Assembly: GCF_900103085.1 (NCBI RefSeq)
Contig: NZ_FMWR01000012.1
Coordinates: 1 to 45,984, forward strand
DNA: 45,984 bases
Direction of reading: 5' to 3'
DNA from: Gilliamella mensalis
GTDB lineage: Bacteria; Pseudomonadota; Gammaproteobacteria; Enterobacterales; Orbaceae
The notes below the pieces were generated by a model, which did not search any database, was not told the origin of the DNA, and saw nothing but the letters and a program-made list of their open reading frames with translations. Below are positions 1 through 7,460 of this stretch, piece after piece. The position numbers and the translations under genes are program-made. The stretch's first letter is position 1. The number at the start of each line of letters is the position of its first letter.

Positions 1-66
1 TCACCTGAACAATATGAACAACAATATTACCAAAACGATAAAATGATAGAGATGGACACTGTCTAA
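1..66 (+). CDS. 3' end of an unidentified gene (partial)
   Basis: The first 66 bases are open in frame 1 and end in TAA at 64-66, giving a 21-residue tail that starts SPEQYEQQYYQ and ends MDTV. It is rich in Gln, Tyr and Asp, and the downstream glycan gene starts about 30 bases later, so it is probably the end of a co-transcribed gene of the same surface-polysaccharide cluster. Too little is present to name a family. The reading frame itself is an inference from the absence of stops and the close spacing. Confidence 0.5.
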   Translation, partial: SPEQYEQQYYQNDKMIEMDTV

Positions 67-85
67 TATTTTGGCGAGGATCATT

Positions 86-93
86 GGGGGGGA
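86..93 (+). promoter_or_regulatory. G7 tract forming the ribosome-binding site of the TagB-like gene
   Basis: Seven consecutive G residues (86-92) followed by A lie five bases before the ATG at 98 and are the only purine-rich ribosome-binding candidate there. A homopolymer at this place could change in length by slippage and so alter translation, or the reading frame from the alternative TTG at 71. Variability is inference; only one allele is visible. Confidence 0.5.
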
Positions 94-97
94 ATGC

Positions 98-1621
98 ATG
101 GGATTTAGAAATTGGTTTTTTTCTAAAATTTATGTTGATAATAAAAAAATCAAGCATGGAGTTTTAGAAACAAATGCCAAGTTAGATAGATATAGCCTAC
201 AATTATCTGATTTTATAGAGAATTTTTATAGTATAAAAAAAGATGAAAATGAAAAAATTAATCAACTATTACAACACAAATTTTTTTTAGAATGCAAAAT
301 TAAAGAGTTAGAAGAAAAGTTAGATTTAGTAAGTAATAATTATAAATTAATTAATGGGTTAAATAATGCTGTAAATATATTAACTGAAAAAAACATTTCT
401 TTACATAATGATATTTTTAATTTAAAACAAACCGTTAATCTTATTTCAACAAATAGATTAATCAATAAAGATACCAAGATTACATGTTTATTCTTAGTAC
501 ATAATATTGAATCATGGGATGGTACTTTCTCTGTATATAAATTGATGCTTACTCATCAAAAATTTAATGTTATTGTTGCATCTATAAATAGGCGATATCC
601 AGGAAGCCAAGTATTTAAAGATGAAGAATATGTACATAATATTTTGTCAGATTTAGGTGTACCACATTTAAGATTAAATAATATTAATTCATATGATGAT
701 TTAACTATCATCAAAACATTGGCTCCTAATATTATTTTTAGACAATCACAATGGGATAATGATATTCCTCCTGCTTTTAGTACCGATAATTTAAGATTTG
801 CAAAACTATGTTTGATTCCCTATGAAATTATGAATTTTGTTCAGTTAGGCTTTAATCATTTATCAAGTTACTATCATACTTCTTGCTGGAAGCTTTTTGT
901 TGCTAACCAGCAAACAAAAATAGAGCAAGAGCAACATGACAAGCTAAATGGTCTTAATGTGTTTGTAACAGGGCATCCTAAAGTAAAAGCATTAAAAAAT
1001 GCCGCACCAATATGGCCAATTGTTTCAGAAACAAAAGAAAAAAAGTTTAGAGTATTATGGGCTTCACACCATAGTGTTGATAAAAATTGGAGTAATTTTA
1101 GTGTTTTTCTAGATATATATAACTATATGTTAAATTGGGCAAAAGAAGATAAGTCAATCGAATTTGTATTTAGTCCACATCCTGCATTGGTGACAGTATT
1201 GGAAGCAATAACTGACGAAGCACTTAAAAAAAATATACAAGAATTTTTTGATGAATGGAATCAATTAGATAACACTTATGTTTATAGAAATGGTCCTTAT
1301 GGCACACTATTTCAGTCTTCAGATATATTAATTATGGATGGGATCAGTTGGTTATTAGAATATCAGTTGATGAAAAAACCACTGATATTTATTGAACGTG
1401 AAGATCATTCCCCATTTACAATAAATGGAGAGTTAATTGCAAGCGGCACAAATAGGGTTCGTACAGTTGAGCAAGCTAGGGAGCTAGCTTATATGTTTAA
1501 ACGTGGAGAACCTGATCCTAATAGGAAAAATCAAGATATTGTAGTTGATACTTTATTATCAATAGAAAATGCTGCCGATAATATTATTTCTTCAATGTTG
1601 GAAGATATAAAATCTTGGTGA
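98..1621 (+). CDS. TagB/TagF-like (CDP-glycerol glycerophosphotransferase family) transferase with N-terminal coiled coil
   Basis: A 507-residue protein if started at the ATG at 98, which has a G-rich ribosome-binding stretch at 86-93; an upstream in-frame TTG at 71 would add nine residues and is less likely. Residues about 50-125 are Lys/Glu/Asn-rich with heptad-like spacing, suggesting a coiled coil. The rest resembles GT-B enzymes of the CDP-glycerol glycerophosphotransferase/TagB family: GHPKVKALK near residue 290, FSPHP near 357, and SDILIMDGISWLLEY near 406, matching the usual SD-LITDYSS block followed by PLIF. Such enzymes transfer polyol-phosphate or sugar units onto surface polymers at the inner face of the membrane. 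The D-YSS motif is altered to DGIS, so substrate and activity are uncertain. No membrane segment is evident. It lies alone before a strong terminator. Confidence 0.7.
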   Translation: MGFRNWFFSKIYVDNKKIKHGVLETNAKLDRYSLQLSDFIENFYSIKKDENEKINQLLQHKFFLECKIKELEEKLDLVSNNYKLINGLNNAVNILTEKNISLHNDIFNLKQTVNLISTNRLINKDTKITCLFLVHNIESWDGTFSVYKLMLTHQKFNVIVASINRRYPGSQVFKDEEYVHNILSDLGVPHLRLNNINSYDDLTIIKTLAPNIIFRQSQWDNDIPPAFSTDNLRFAKLCLIPYEIMNFVQLGFNHLSSYYHTSCWKLFVANQQTKIEQEQHDKLNGLNVFVTGHPKVKALKNAAPIWPIVSETKEKKFRVLWASHHSVDKNWSNFSVFLDIYNYMLNWAKEDKSIEFVFSPHPALVTVLEAITDEALKKNIQEFFDEWNQLDNTYVYRNGPYGTLFQSSDILIMDGISWLLEYQLMKKPLIFIEREDHSPFTINGELIASGTNRVRTVEQARELAYMFKRGEPDPNRKNQDIVVDTLLSIENAADNIISSMLEDIKSW

Positions 1622-1655
1622 AAAAGATATTGATAATGGTGTCTAATTGACTGAT

Positions 1656-1690
1656 AAATATAGTGGTTAGTATTACCACTATATTTTTTA
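1656..1690 (+). terminator. Rho-independent terminator after the TagB-like gene
   Basis: A perfect 12-bp stem (AAATATAGTGGT at 1656-1667 with ACCACTATATTT at 1675-1686) and a 7-base loop run directly into a T stretch ending at 1689. It starts 35 bases after the stop codon at 1621 and fits a strong intrinsic terminator for the plus-strand gene. Confidence 0.85.
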
Positions 1691-1718
1691 AAACGTTGAT
1701 AGATAAACGACAATTAAC

Positions 1719-1740
1719 TTTAGTAATTAATATTACTAAA
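1719..1740 (-). terminator. AT-only hairpin downstream of the GT2 gene
   Basis: Nine paired bases (TTTAGTAAT at 1719-1727 with ATTACTAAA at 1732-1740) and a 4-base loop lie 13 bases beyond the stop of the minus-strand glycosyltransferase gene. The stem has two G-C pairs and no clear U tract, so a terminator role is only possible. Confidence 0.3.
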
Positions 1741-1752
1741 TAATGATATATA

Positions 1753-2748
1753 TTATTTCAAATTGAATCGAAGAAAACGATAGTAGAGTGTATAGAAAAA
1801 CCAGATTATATGGTTATTTTTTTTAATAATTAAAAATTTTTTTTTGTCTTTATTATTAAGTCTTCCTTCATCAAAAAGTTGTTCTTTCTCATTAAAATTT
1901 GTATTTAATAAGTAGTTATTTATCTCTTTATATTTTAATTTTTTTATACAATCGATCATATATGAAATTTCGCGTTGAAAAACACACGCAGAAGCTAATT
2001 TTAAGATTTCCTGTTTATCCTTTTTATGGTAATTATTAATTAAGTAACATAGAATTTGCTGTCGTCCTTCAATATCGGAAAGCCATTTATCTTTTGACCA
2101 TGAACAAGACATAATAGAACCTGAACGCTGAACGTAATTAAATAGATGTTCTTTAACACAATAACAATCTGATTTATTAAGTAGTTTAACCGTAAATAAA
2201 AGATCTTCAGAAATCATACGCTCCTTTTCAAAATAAATAAAATTATCAATTAAAATAGTTTTACGGATCAGCATACCAGAAAAATGAAAGTATCCGTTTC
2301 GTTGTAAATAAGAATCCAAAATACTTCCTTCTCTAAATGAGCAAGGCATTATTATTCGTTTACCCGTAGAGCTAATTCTATTATATCCACAGTAAACTAA
2401 ATCAGCATTTTTTTCATTTTGTCTCAACACCATTTTTTCCAAAAAATTAGGCGAATACGTATCATCACTATCAATAAATGTTAAAAATTCACCATGAGCT
2501 AATGCAATACCTTTATTTCTAGCCATAGATACGCCACTATTTTCTTGACTATATAAAATGATATTATTATGTCCTCTTTGATATTCTTTTAGTATCTCAA
2601 TTGAATTATCAGTAGAACCATCATTAATAATAATAATCTCATAATTTTTATAAGATTGAGCTTGTAAAGAGGCTAATGTATCTAATACAAATAAACTAGA
2701 GTTATATACAGGCATAATAATTGAAATTAGCGGCATATTTACATTCAT
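1753..2748 (-). CDS. Family 2 glycosyltransferase
   Basis: This is a GT-A fold enzyme that adds a sugar from a nucleotide donor to a growing surface glycan on the cytoplasmic side. The N-terminus has the typical PLISIIMPVYN strand, then IIINDGSTDNS, and the metal-binding FIDSDDT motif about 100 residues in; ISEDLLF further on fits the usual catalytic ED. The chosen start at 2748 gives 331 residues beginning MNVNMPLIS. The open frame continues to an ATG at 2796 but those residues (MLYMYTLSTLF...) are hydrophobic and precede the conserved strand, with no good ribosome-binding site; an ATG at 2736 is also possible. The basic C-terminus (about the last 60 residues, rich in Lys, Phe, Tyr) has no recognisable domain. 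Donor and acceptor cannot be told from sequence. It stands divergent from glf. Confidence 0.85.
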   Translation of the reverse strand: MNVNMPLISIIMPVYNSSLFVLDTLASLQAQSYKNYEIIIINDGSTDNSIEILKEYQRGHNNIILYSQENSGVSMARNKGIALAHGEFLTFIDSDDTYSPNFLEKMVLRQNEKNADLVYCGYNRISSTGKRIIMPCSFREGSILDSYLQRNGYFHFSGMLIRKTILIDNFIYFEKERMISEDLLFTVKLLNKSDCYCVKEHLFNYVQRSGSIMSCSWSKDKWLSDIEGRQQILCYLINNYHKKDKQEILKLASACVFQREISYMIDCIKKLKYKEINNYLLNTNFNEKEQLFDEGRLNNKDKKKFLIIKKNNHIIWFFYTLYYRFLRFNLK

Positions 2749-2974
2749 TAAAATTATAATTCCAAACAATGTAGACAAAGTGTACATGTATAACATTCTG
2801 CTGTTAAAATTACAAATTATTAATTTATTGCATGGAATAATCTAAACCAATATTGAATAATACATTACTGTACATATTTTTCTTTCTGAAAATTTCTGCA
2901 ATTAAATATTTGCATTTTTATGTTAAAAACATGCTATCATTTTGCAAATTTTTTTAGTTAAAAGTGGGAAAATT

Positions 2975-4072
2975 ATGAAGTATGACTATTTGATTGTTGG
3001 CAGTGGTCTATTTGGCTCTATATGTGCTCATGAATTAAAGAAAAAAGGGTATAACATACTTGTAATTGAAAAACGAGATCATCTAGCAGGAAACATATTT
3101 ACTGAAGATAATCAGGGCATTCAAGTTCATAAGTATGGCGCTCATATTTTTCATACTAATAATAAAACAGTATGGGATTATATAAATAGCTTTGCACAGT
3201 TTAATCGTTTTACCAATTCACCTATAGCAAATTATAAGAATAAATTATTCAATCTACCATTTAATATGAATACTTTTTATCAATTATGGGGAGTAAAAAC
3301 GCCTAAAGAAGCGCAAGCAAAAATTGAAGAGCAAAAAAAATTATATCATATTGAAAATCCAAAAAATCTTGAAGAACAAGCAATATCGCTAATCGGAAAA
3401 GATATTTATGAAATATTAATCAAAGGGTATACAGAAAAGCAGTGGGGAAGAAAAGCAACTGAACTTCCTCCATTTATAATTAATCGTTTACCCGTTCGAT
3501 TCACTTTTGATAACAACTACTTCAATGATAGATATCAAGGTATTCCAATTGGAGGTTATACACAAATAATTGAGAGAATGCTTGAAGGTATTGAGGTAAA
3601 ATTAAATACAGACTTTTTTGAAAATAAACACAAAAATCTGGAATTAGCAAATAAGATTATTTACACAGGTCCGATCGATAAATTTTATGATTATCAATAT
3701 GGTGCTCTAGAATATAGATCTTTACATTTTGAAAACGAAACAATTAATGAGTCAAATTATCAAGGAAATGCTGTAATTAATTATACTCAATACGATATAC
3801 CTTATACTCGAATTATAGAGCATAAGCATTTTGATTATGTCGAAACAGAACATACTATTATCACAAAGGAATACCCGCGTGACTGGCAAATTGGAGATGA
3901 AGCCTATTATCCAATTAATGACGATAAAAATGCCACATTATATAGAAAATATAAAGACCTAGCAGACAAAGAAAAGCAAATTTATTTTGGTGGCAGATTA
4001 GCTGAATATAAATATTATGATATGCATCATGTGATCGAAAAAGCTTTAGATTTTGTAAAAACAATCTATTAA
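2975..4072 (+). CDS. glf: UDP-galactopyranose mutase
   Basis: Glf is a flavoprotein that interconverts UDP-galactopyranose and UDP-galactofuranose in the cytoplasm, supplying galactofuranose for surface glycans. The 365-residue product (start ATG 2975, preceded by GTGGGA; the frame extends upstream from 2942 without a good site) opens with YDYLIVGSGLFGS, the FAD-binding GxGxxG loop, followed by VIEKRDHLAGN. It also has KYGAHIFHTNN, YTEKQWGRK and RLPVRFTFDNNYFND, all characteristic of bacterial UGM, and ends with FGGRLAEYKYYDMH, the conserved C-terminal flavin/substrate segment. Length is normal for the family (about 365-390). Its neighbour downstream on the other strand is a galactofuranosyltransferase, which would use the product. 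The call is secure. Confidence 0.97.
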   Translation: MKYDYLIVGSGLFGSICAHELKKKGYNILVIEKRDHLAGNIFTEDNQGIQVHKYGAHIFHTNNKTVWDYINSFAQFNRFTNSPIANYKNKLFNLPFNMNTFYQLWGVKTPKEAQAKIEEQKKLYHIENPKNLEEQAISLIGKDIYEILIKGYTEKQWGRKATELPPFIINRLPVRFTFDNNYFNDRYQGIPIGGYTQIIERMLEGIEVKLNTDFFENKHKNLELANKIIYTGPIDKFYDYQYGALEYRSLHFENETINESNYQGNAVINYTQYDIPYTRIIEHKHFDYVETEHTIITKEYPRDWQIGDEAYYPINDDKNATLYRKYKDLADKEKQIYFGGRLAEYKYYDMHHVIEKALDFVKTIY

Positions 4073-4106
4073 AAAATACTCCTGCCATTTAAAATGGCAG
4101 GAGTAT
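4071..4106 (-). terminator. Hairpin shared by the convergent glf and galactofuranosyltransferase genes
   Basis: A 15-bp perfect inverted repeat (ATACTCCTGCCATTT at 4076-4090 with its complement at 4092-4106) sits three bases after the glf stop and 29 bases after the end of the minus-strand gene. Read on the minus strand the stem is followed by six U (4071-4076), a classic intrinsic terminator. On the plus strand there is no long U tract, so termination of glf may be weaker. Confidence 0.85.
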
Positions 4107-4135
4107 CCTATAATAAATTAATGTTTTAAACATAT

Positions 4136-5875
4136 CTATATTTTTAAAATTTTAATCCAAAAATCTCTAGATGTTAGTTTTCCAAAGTTATTTTCGTATT
4201 TTGTTAAATTAGCTTTGTAGTTCCGTTTCATTTTGAAAACATCAATATAAAGACAAAATAATAATTTAAAGAATTTTACACGTGAAACTCTCGCGATATA
4301 GCCTGTATTATTGTTTGGTTTATAATAAAGAATATTTTTAAATCTAAAGATATGATCATAGTTAGCACAATAATTAAAATCTTGATAAGCTATTTTGCTT
4401 TTCATAGGAAGCAAAAGACCATTAAATGTTAATTTTTTAACAATTTTTCTTCTGCGTTTATAAGTAAATACTGGATTTATTGAATCCATATTTATATCAT
4501 GAAATTTTTCTACTTTCACAAAACTATTAATTTCTTTCCTAACTTCACTTAAATCATAATTATTAAACCAAAAATCGATATCTCCCAAAACATGGTGAAG
4601 CGCTAGTCTAATAGCTAATACTGTTTCATATTTATGAGAATAAAGCGCATCCAAATAAAAAAGTTTATACGTTTTAAGTATTTTTTTGATAGGGTTTTTT
4701 AGATAAAAGGAATTTATTATATGATTCCGTGTATCCAAGTACATATTTAACGGGCATGATTTAGTTGCAAAATTCTCCCCATAGCAAGCAATTCCAATTG
4801 GAGATATATAGTTAAAATCATTAGAAATACCAAAAAATATATCGTCTCCTCTAACAAAAAACGGAAAAGTATAATTTTTTATGGACTTAATTGGGAAAGC
4901 AAAAAACCACCATGCTCCATAATTTGCCTTCGGATGATATCCTAGTTCTGATACTAACATACTATGACGATCTGCAACATTGTAATTGTAGCAATTTGGT
5001 TTACAAATTGCATCAAACTGTGCGCCTTTTTCAATAAGGAAATCAGGTCTATCATCCATGAATAAAGATCCACTCACTACTGAATTGTCTTTTAAAGCAT
5101 AAGATAAAATCCAATAGGCTCTTAATATACTTTCTGTTTCACAAGATGCGTCATCATCCATGAATAAAACATGTGTTGCATTGGTATTAGTTTCGTAATG
5201 AAGCAAACCACGCATAAAACCGCCTGAACCACCAGTATTTTCATTAGGAATGACATTTACACCATTAGCTTCTTCTTTTGTAATATTTTTAGAATTATCT
5301 ACTATTGTAAAAAGAATTTTACTAGAAAAATATTTGTTATCTAGTATGTTTTTCTTTACTCTTTCAATAGCAGGCAATACATATTTTTTACGATTAAAAT
5401 GTGTAACACTTATACCAAGGACCACATCCCTTTTTGGCTGTTCATAAGTATACCATCCGCCACCATTAAACACGACTTTATCGTCTATTGGAGAAATAGT
5501 AGTATATATCAATCCTCTATTTTCTATTTTTGATAAATCACATTCAAAAATAAATTGCTCGGAATTATTTAACTCAACTGTTGCACTCGCAAGTTCGTAA
5601 TCTGTTCCTATTGTAGCAATAAATAACTTAATAATAGCTTTACCCTTTCCTCTTGCGCGAAATTCAACACGATCTAATCCACATTGTTCTTTCCAAACGG
5701 GCAATGATAAAGCATTATAATATGAGTCAAAAGATACGATTCCACCAGCAAAAATGATGATTTCATCACTAGAATAACTAATTAAATGTGAGTGCAAATA
5801 TTTTGATGGATTTGAACCAAAAGTTTTATTTGGAATAAGAATATTTTGAAGACACGTTAAATTATTTGGAATCAT
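4136..5875 (-). CDS. GlfT2-like galactofuranosyltransferase (family 2)
   Basis: The 579-residue protein has the layout of mycobacterial GlfT2: an N-terminal beta-sandwich region (about 1-145, with RVEFRARGKGKA and FNGGGWYT), a GT-A domain starting VVLGISVTHFNRKKY, NENTGGSGGFMRG, the metal-binding FMDDDA near residue 239, and FVRGDDIFFG near 342, which matches the family's RxDDxEFG catalytic stretch. The last 170 residues are basic. In GlfT2 this fold polymerises galactofuranose from UDP-Galf; the neighbouring glf supports UDP-Galf as donor. Whether this enzyme makes one linkage or a polymer cannot be told. A candidate promoter lies at 5911-5938; the ribosome-binding site is weak. No membrane segment is obvious, so it is presumably peripheral at the inner membrane. 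Confidence 0.85.
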   Translation of the reverse strand: MIPNNLTCLQNILIPNKTFGSNPSKYLHSHLISYSSDEIIIFAGGIVSFDSYYNALSLPVWKEQCGLDRVEFRARGKGKAIIKLFIATIGTDYELASATVELNNSEQFIFECDLSKIENRGLIYTTISPIDDKVVFNGGGWYTYEQPKRDVVLGISVTHFNRKKYVLPAIERVKKNILDNKYFSSKILFTIVDNSKNITKEEANGVNVIPNENTGGSGGFMRGLLHYETNTNATHVLFMDDDASCETESILRAYWILSYALKDNSVVSGSLFMDDRPDFLIEKGAQFDAICKPNCYNYNVADRHSMLVSELGYHPKANYGAWWFFAFPIKSIKNYTFPFFVRGDDIFFGISNDFNYISPIGIACYGENFATKSCPLNMYLDTRNHIINSFYLKNPIKKILKTYKLFYLDALYSHKYETVLAIRLALHHVLGDIDFWFNNYDLSEVRKEINSFVKVEKFHDINMDSINPVFTYKRRRKIVKKLTFNGLLLPMKSKIAYQDFNYCANYDHIFRFKNILYYKPNNNTGYIARVSRVKFFKLLFCLYIDVFKMKRNYKANLTKYENNFGKLTSRDFWIKILKI

Positions 5876-6200
5876 ATTATTTGCAGTTAGTAAATTGGTT
5901 GAAGTATCTTATTCTATCAAAAATACATTTTTTTACAAAAAAAACGAAATTTTTGTTAAAAATAAAACTTATTTTTAGATGCTATAGTGAGTATTGATTT
6001 TTTATTGGTAAAAGATTTATTTAAATTTCCTTATTATTAGTACAAAAATTAGTAAAATTCTATTTTGTGTTTTGATTGTTTTTGTTTAATCATTATTGGG
6101 TTATTTAATGTTTCGCTAGGTGTTCTATTTTAGAAGAGGGGGTAAAAAAACAATCTACATTATTCGAGATTTTATAACGCTAAGTTAGAAGAATAGCAGA
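5876..6200. other. AT-rich intergenic region without a gene
   Basis: I see no convincing coding sequence or RNA gene in these 325 bases. On the minus strand a promoter for the galactofuranosyltransferase gene is plausible: TTGTAA (5938-5933) and TAGAAT (5916-5911) with a 16-base spacer, placing the start of transcription about 30 bases before the ATG at 5875. The remainder is runs of A and T. Confidence 0.5.
5911..5938 (-). promoter_or_regulatory. Candidate sigma-70 promoter of the galactofuranosyltransferase gene
   Basis: Read on the minus strand: TTGTAA (-35, 4 of 6 consensus bases), 16-base spacer, TAGAAT (-10, 5 of 6). The expected start is near 5904, about 29 bases before the start codon. 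In such AT-rich DNA chance matches are common. Confidence 0.4.
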
Positions 6201-7232
6201 CTATTTAATTGGAATTAGAGTATGTATTATTTTTTTAAAACAATATTTAAGATAGCAAATTAAGCCAGAAAACAATTTTTTCTGATGTAGCCTATGTTTT
6301 GCACAATATCTCATTTGCATGGATGTGGTTGCTGGCAATAAAGGCGTTGATTCCCAAGGAGAACATGATTTTGCGTTAAGGAAATATTGAGAACATTCAT
6401 AATTTTCAGCCCAATTATGCCATGGTTTAGTTGGACCAATATAATGAATTAATATTGTTTGAGCCATGATAGGGGCGTAACATGCTAATTTTGTTTTATA
6501 TTTTAGTTCATAATTAATACTAACTTGTTGATTGTATTTTCTATCAAGATATTTAACTTTTTCGAGCAATAACAAGTTTAATACATCTTGATCTAGATGT
6601 GTGAATTTTTGTGACAGGTTGGAGTCAGAGAGCAACTCTAACGCTTTACTATTTATATTAAATTCTTTCCATTTTTTTAGATTAATTAGTAAAAAACCAG
6701 CATTAAAGTAACCTGATGATAATTTATGTTCATTGAGTCGGATCGCACATTTATCCCACCACGCTGGATCTTTTTCAGTAACTACAAAGGCAATATTATT
6801 ATCGAATTGTAATGTAAATAATTCTTGCAGTGATCCTTTACATATAATATCGGCATCCAGATAGAGTATTTTATCTGTTTTTTCATAAAAAAAATCAGCA
6901 ACTATAAATCGAAAGTAGGTTGCAATTGTCCAGTTTTTTGTTGTTGGGAGGTTGGATAAATTATTGTCATCCACTAAATAAATGCTTATATCCGTATTAT
7001 ATCTATAAGCAAGCTGCTCTAATTTCTTTTCAAAATCATCGTTAATGTAATTTGTGAATATATGAAAACTAAAATTCAGATTAGGATTAGCTAATAAAAT
7101 AGATGTGATAGAAACAGCGCAACCTAAAAAAAAGTTTTTATCAATGCCATATGCAATGTTTAATGGATTAACGATCTGACTATTTTCAAATCTTATTCTT
7201 TTTTTTATAATATTATTTGCATTAAAATACAT
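6201..7232 (-). CDS. Family 8 glycosyltransferase (RfaJ/WaaJ-like LPS hexosyltransferase)
   Basis: GT8 enzymes of the WaaJ/WaaO type add glucose or galactose from UDP-sugars to the LPS outer core at the inner face of the inner membrane. In this 343-residue protein LNIAYGIDKNFFLGCAVSI starts the domain after about 25 residues, the metal-binding LYLDADIICKG is near residue 124, SGYFNAGFLLINLKKW and FTHLDQDVLN follow, and HYIGPTKPWH closes the catalytic core. The C-terminal region (SPW, then a basic KKLFSGLICYLKYCFKK helix) matches the small C-terminal domain of LPS galactosyl/glucosyltransferases that binds membrane. AGGAAA lies 8 bases before the ATG, supporting this start. It is one of three intact GT8 genes here, so each probably adds a different residue. 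Sugar and linkage cannot be assigned. Confidence 0.9.
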   Translation of the reverse strand: MYFNANNIIKKRIRFENSQIVNPLNIAYGIDKNFFLGCAVSITSILLANPNLNFSFHIFTNYINDDFEKKLEQLAYRYNTDISIYLVDDNNLSNLPTTKNWTIATYFRFIVADFFYEKTDKILYLDADIICKGSLQELFTLQFDNNIAFVVTEKDPAWWDKCAIRLNEHKLSSGYFNAGFLLINLKKWKEFNINSKALELLSDSNLSQKFTHLDQDVLNLLLLEKVKYLDRKYNQQVSINYELKYKTKLACYAPIMAQTILIHYIGPTKPWHNWAENYECSQYFLNAKSCSPWESTPLLPATTSMQMRYCAKHRLHQKKLFSGLICYLKYCFKKIIHTLIPIK

Positions 7233-7424
7233 TGCTTGTTTCCTGTTGCATCATCCTTTAATAAAATTAATTGTTATTTAATTATTCATTATTGAGTTGT
7301 GCCTTCGAATACTGTGAAGAATAAAAACTTATTTTGATCTGATTATGTATTATATAGATAAAACAATTTTTTTCTAGTTGAAAAAGAATTGTAATTAAAT
7401 TTTAAATTCATCGATTAGATATAG

Positions 7425-7430
7425 TATAAT
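7425..7430 (+). promoter_or_regulatory. Candidate -10 element of the tandem msbA genes
   Basis: A perfect TATAAT at 7425-7430 lies 30 bases before the ATG at 7461. The -35 candidate 17 bases upstream (TTAAAT, 7402-7407) is poor. No clear ribosome-binding site separates it from the start codon, so the leader would be short. Confidence 0.4.
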
Positions 7431-7460
7431 TGATGTTCTAATTAACTTCTTGTATCCCTT

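Noticed and set aside
1-97. JUMPstart/ops element expected before polysaccharide operons
   Set aside because: No GGCGGTAG sequence is present in the part of the upstream region that is visible.
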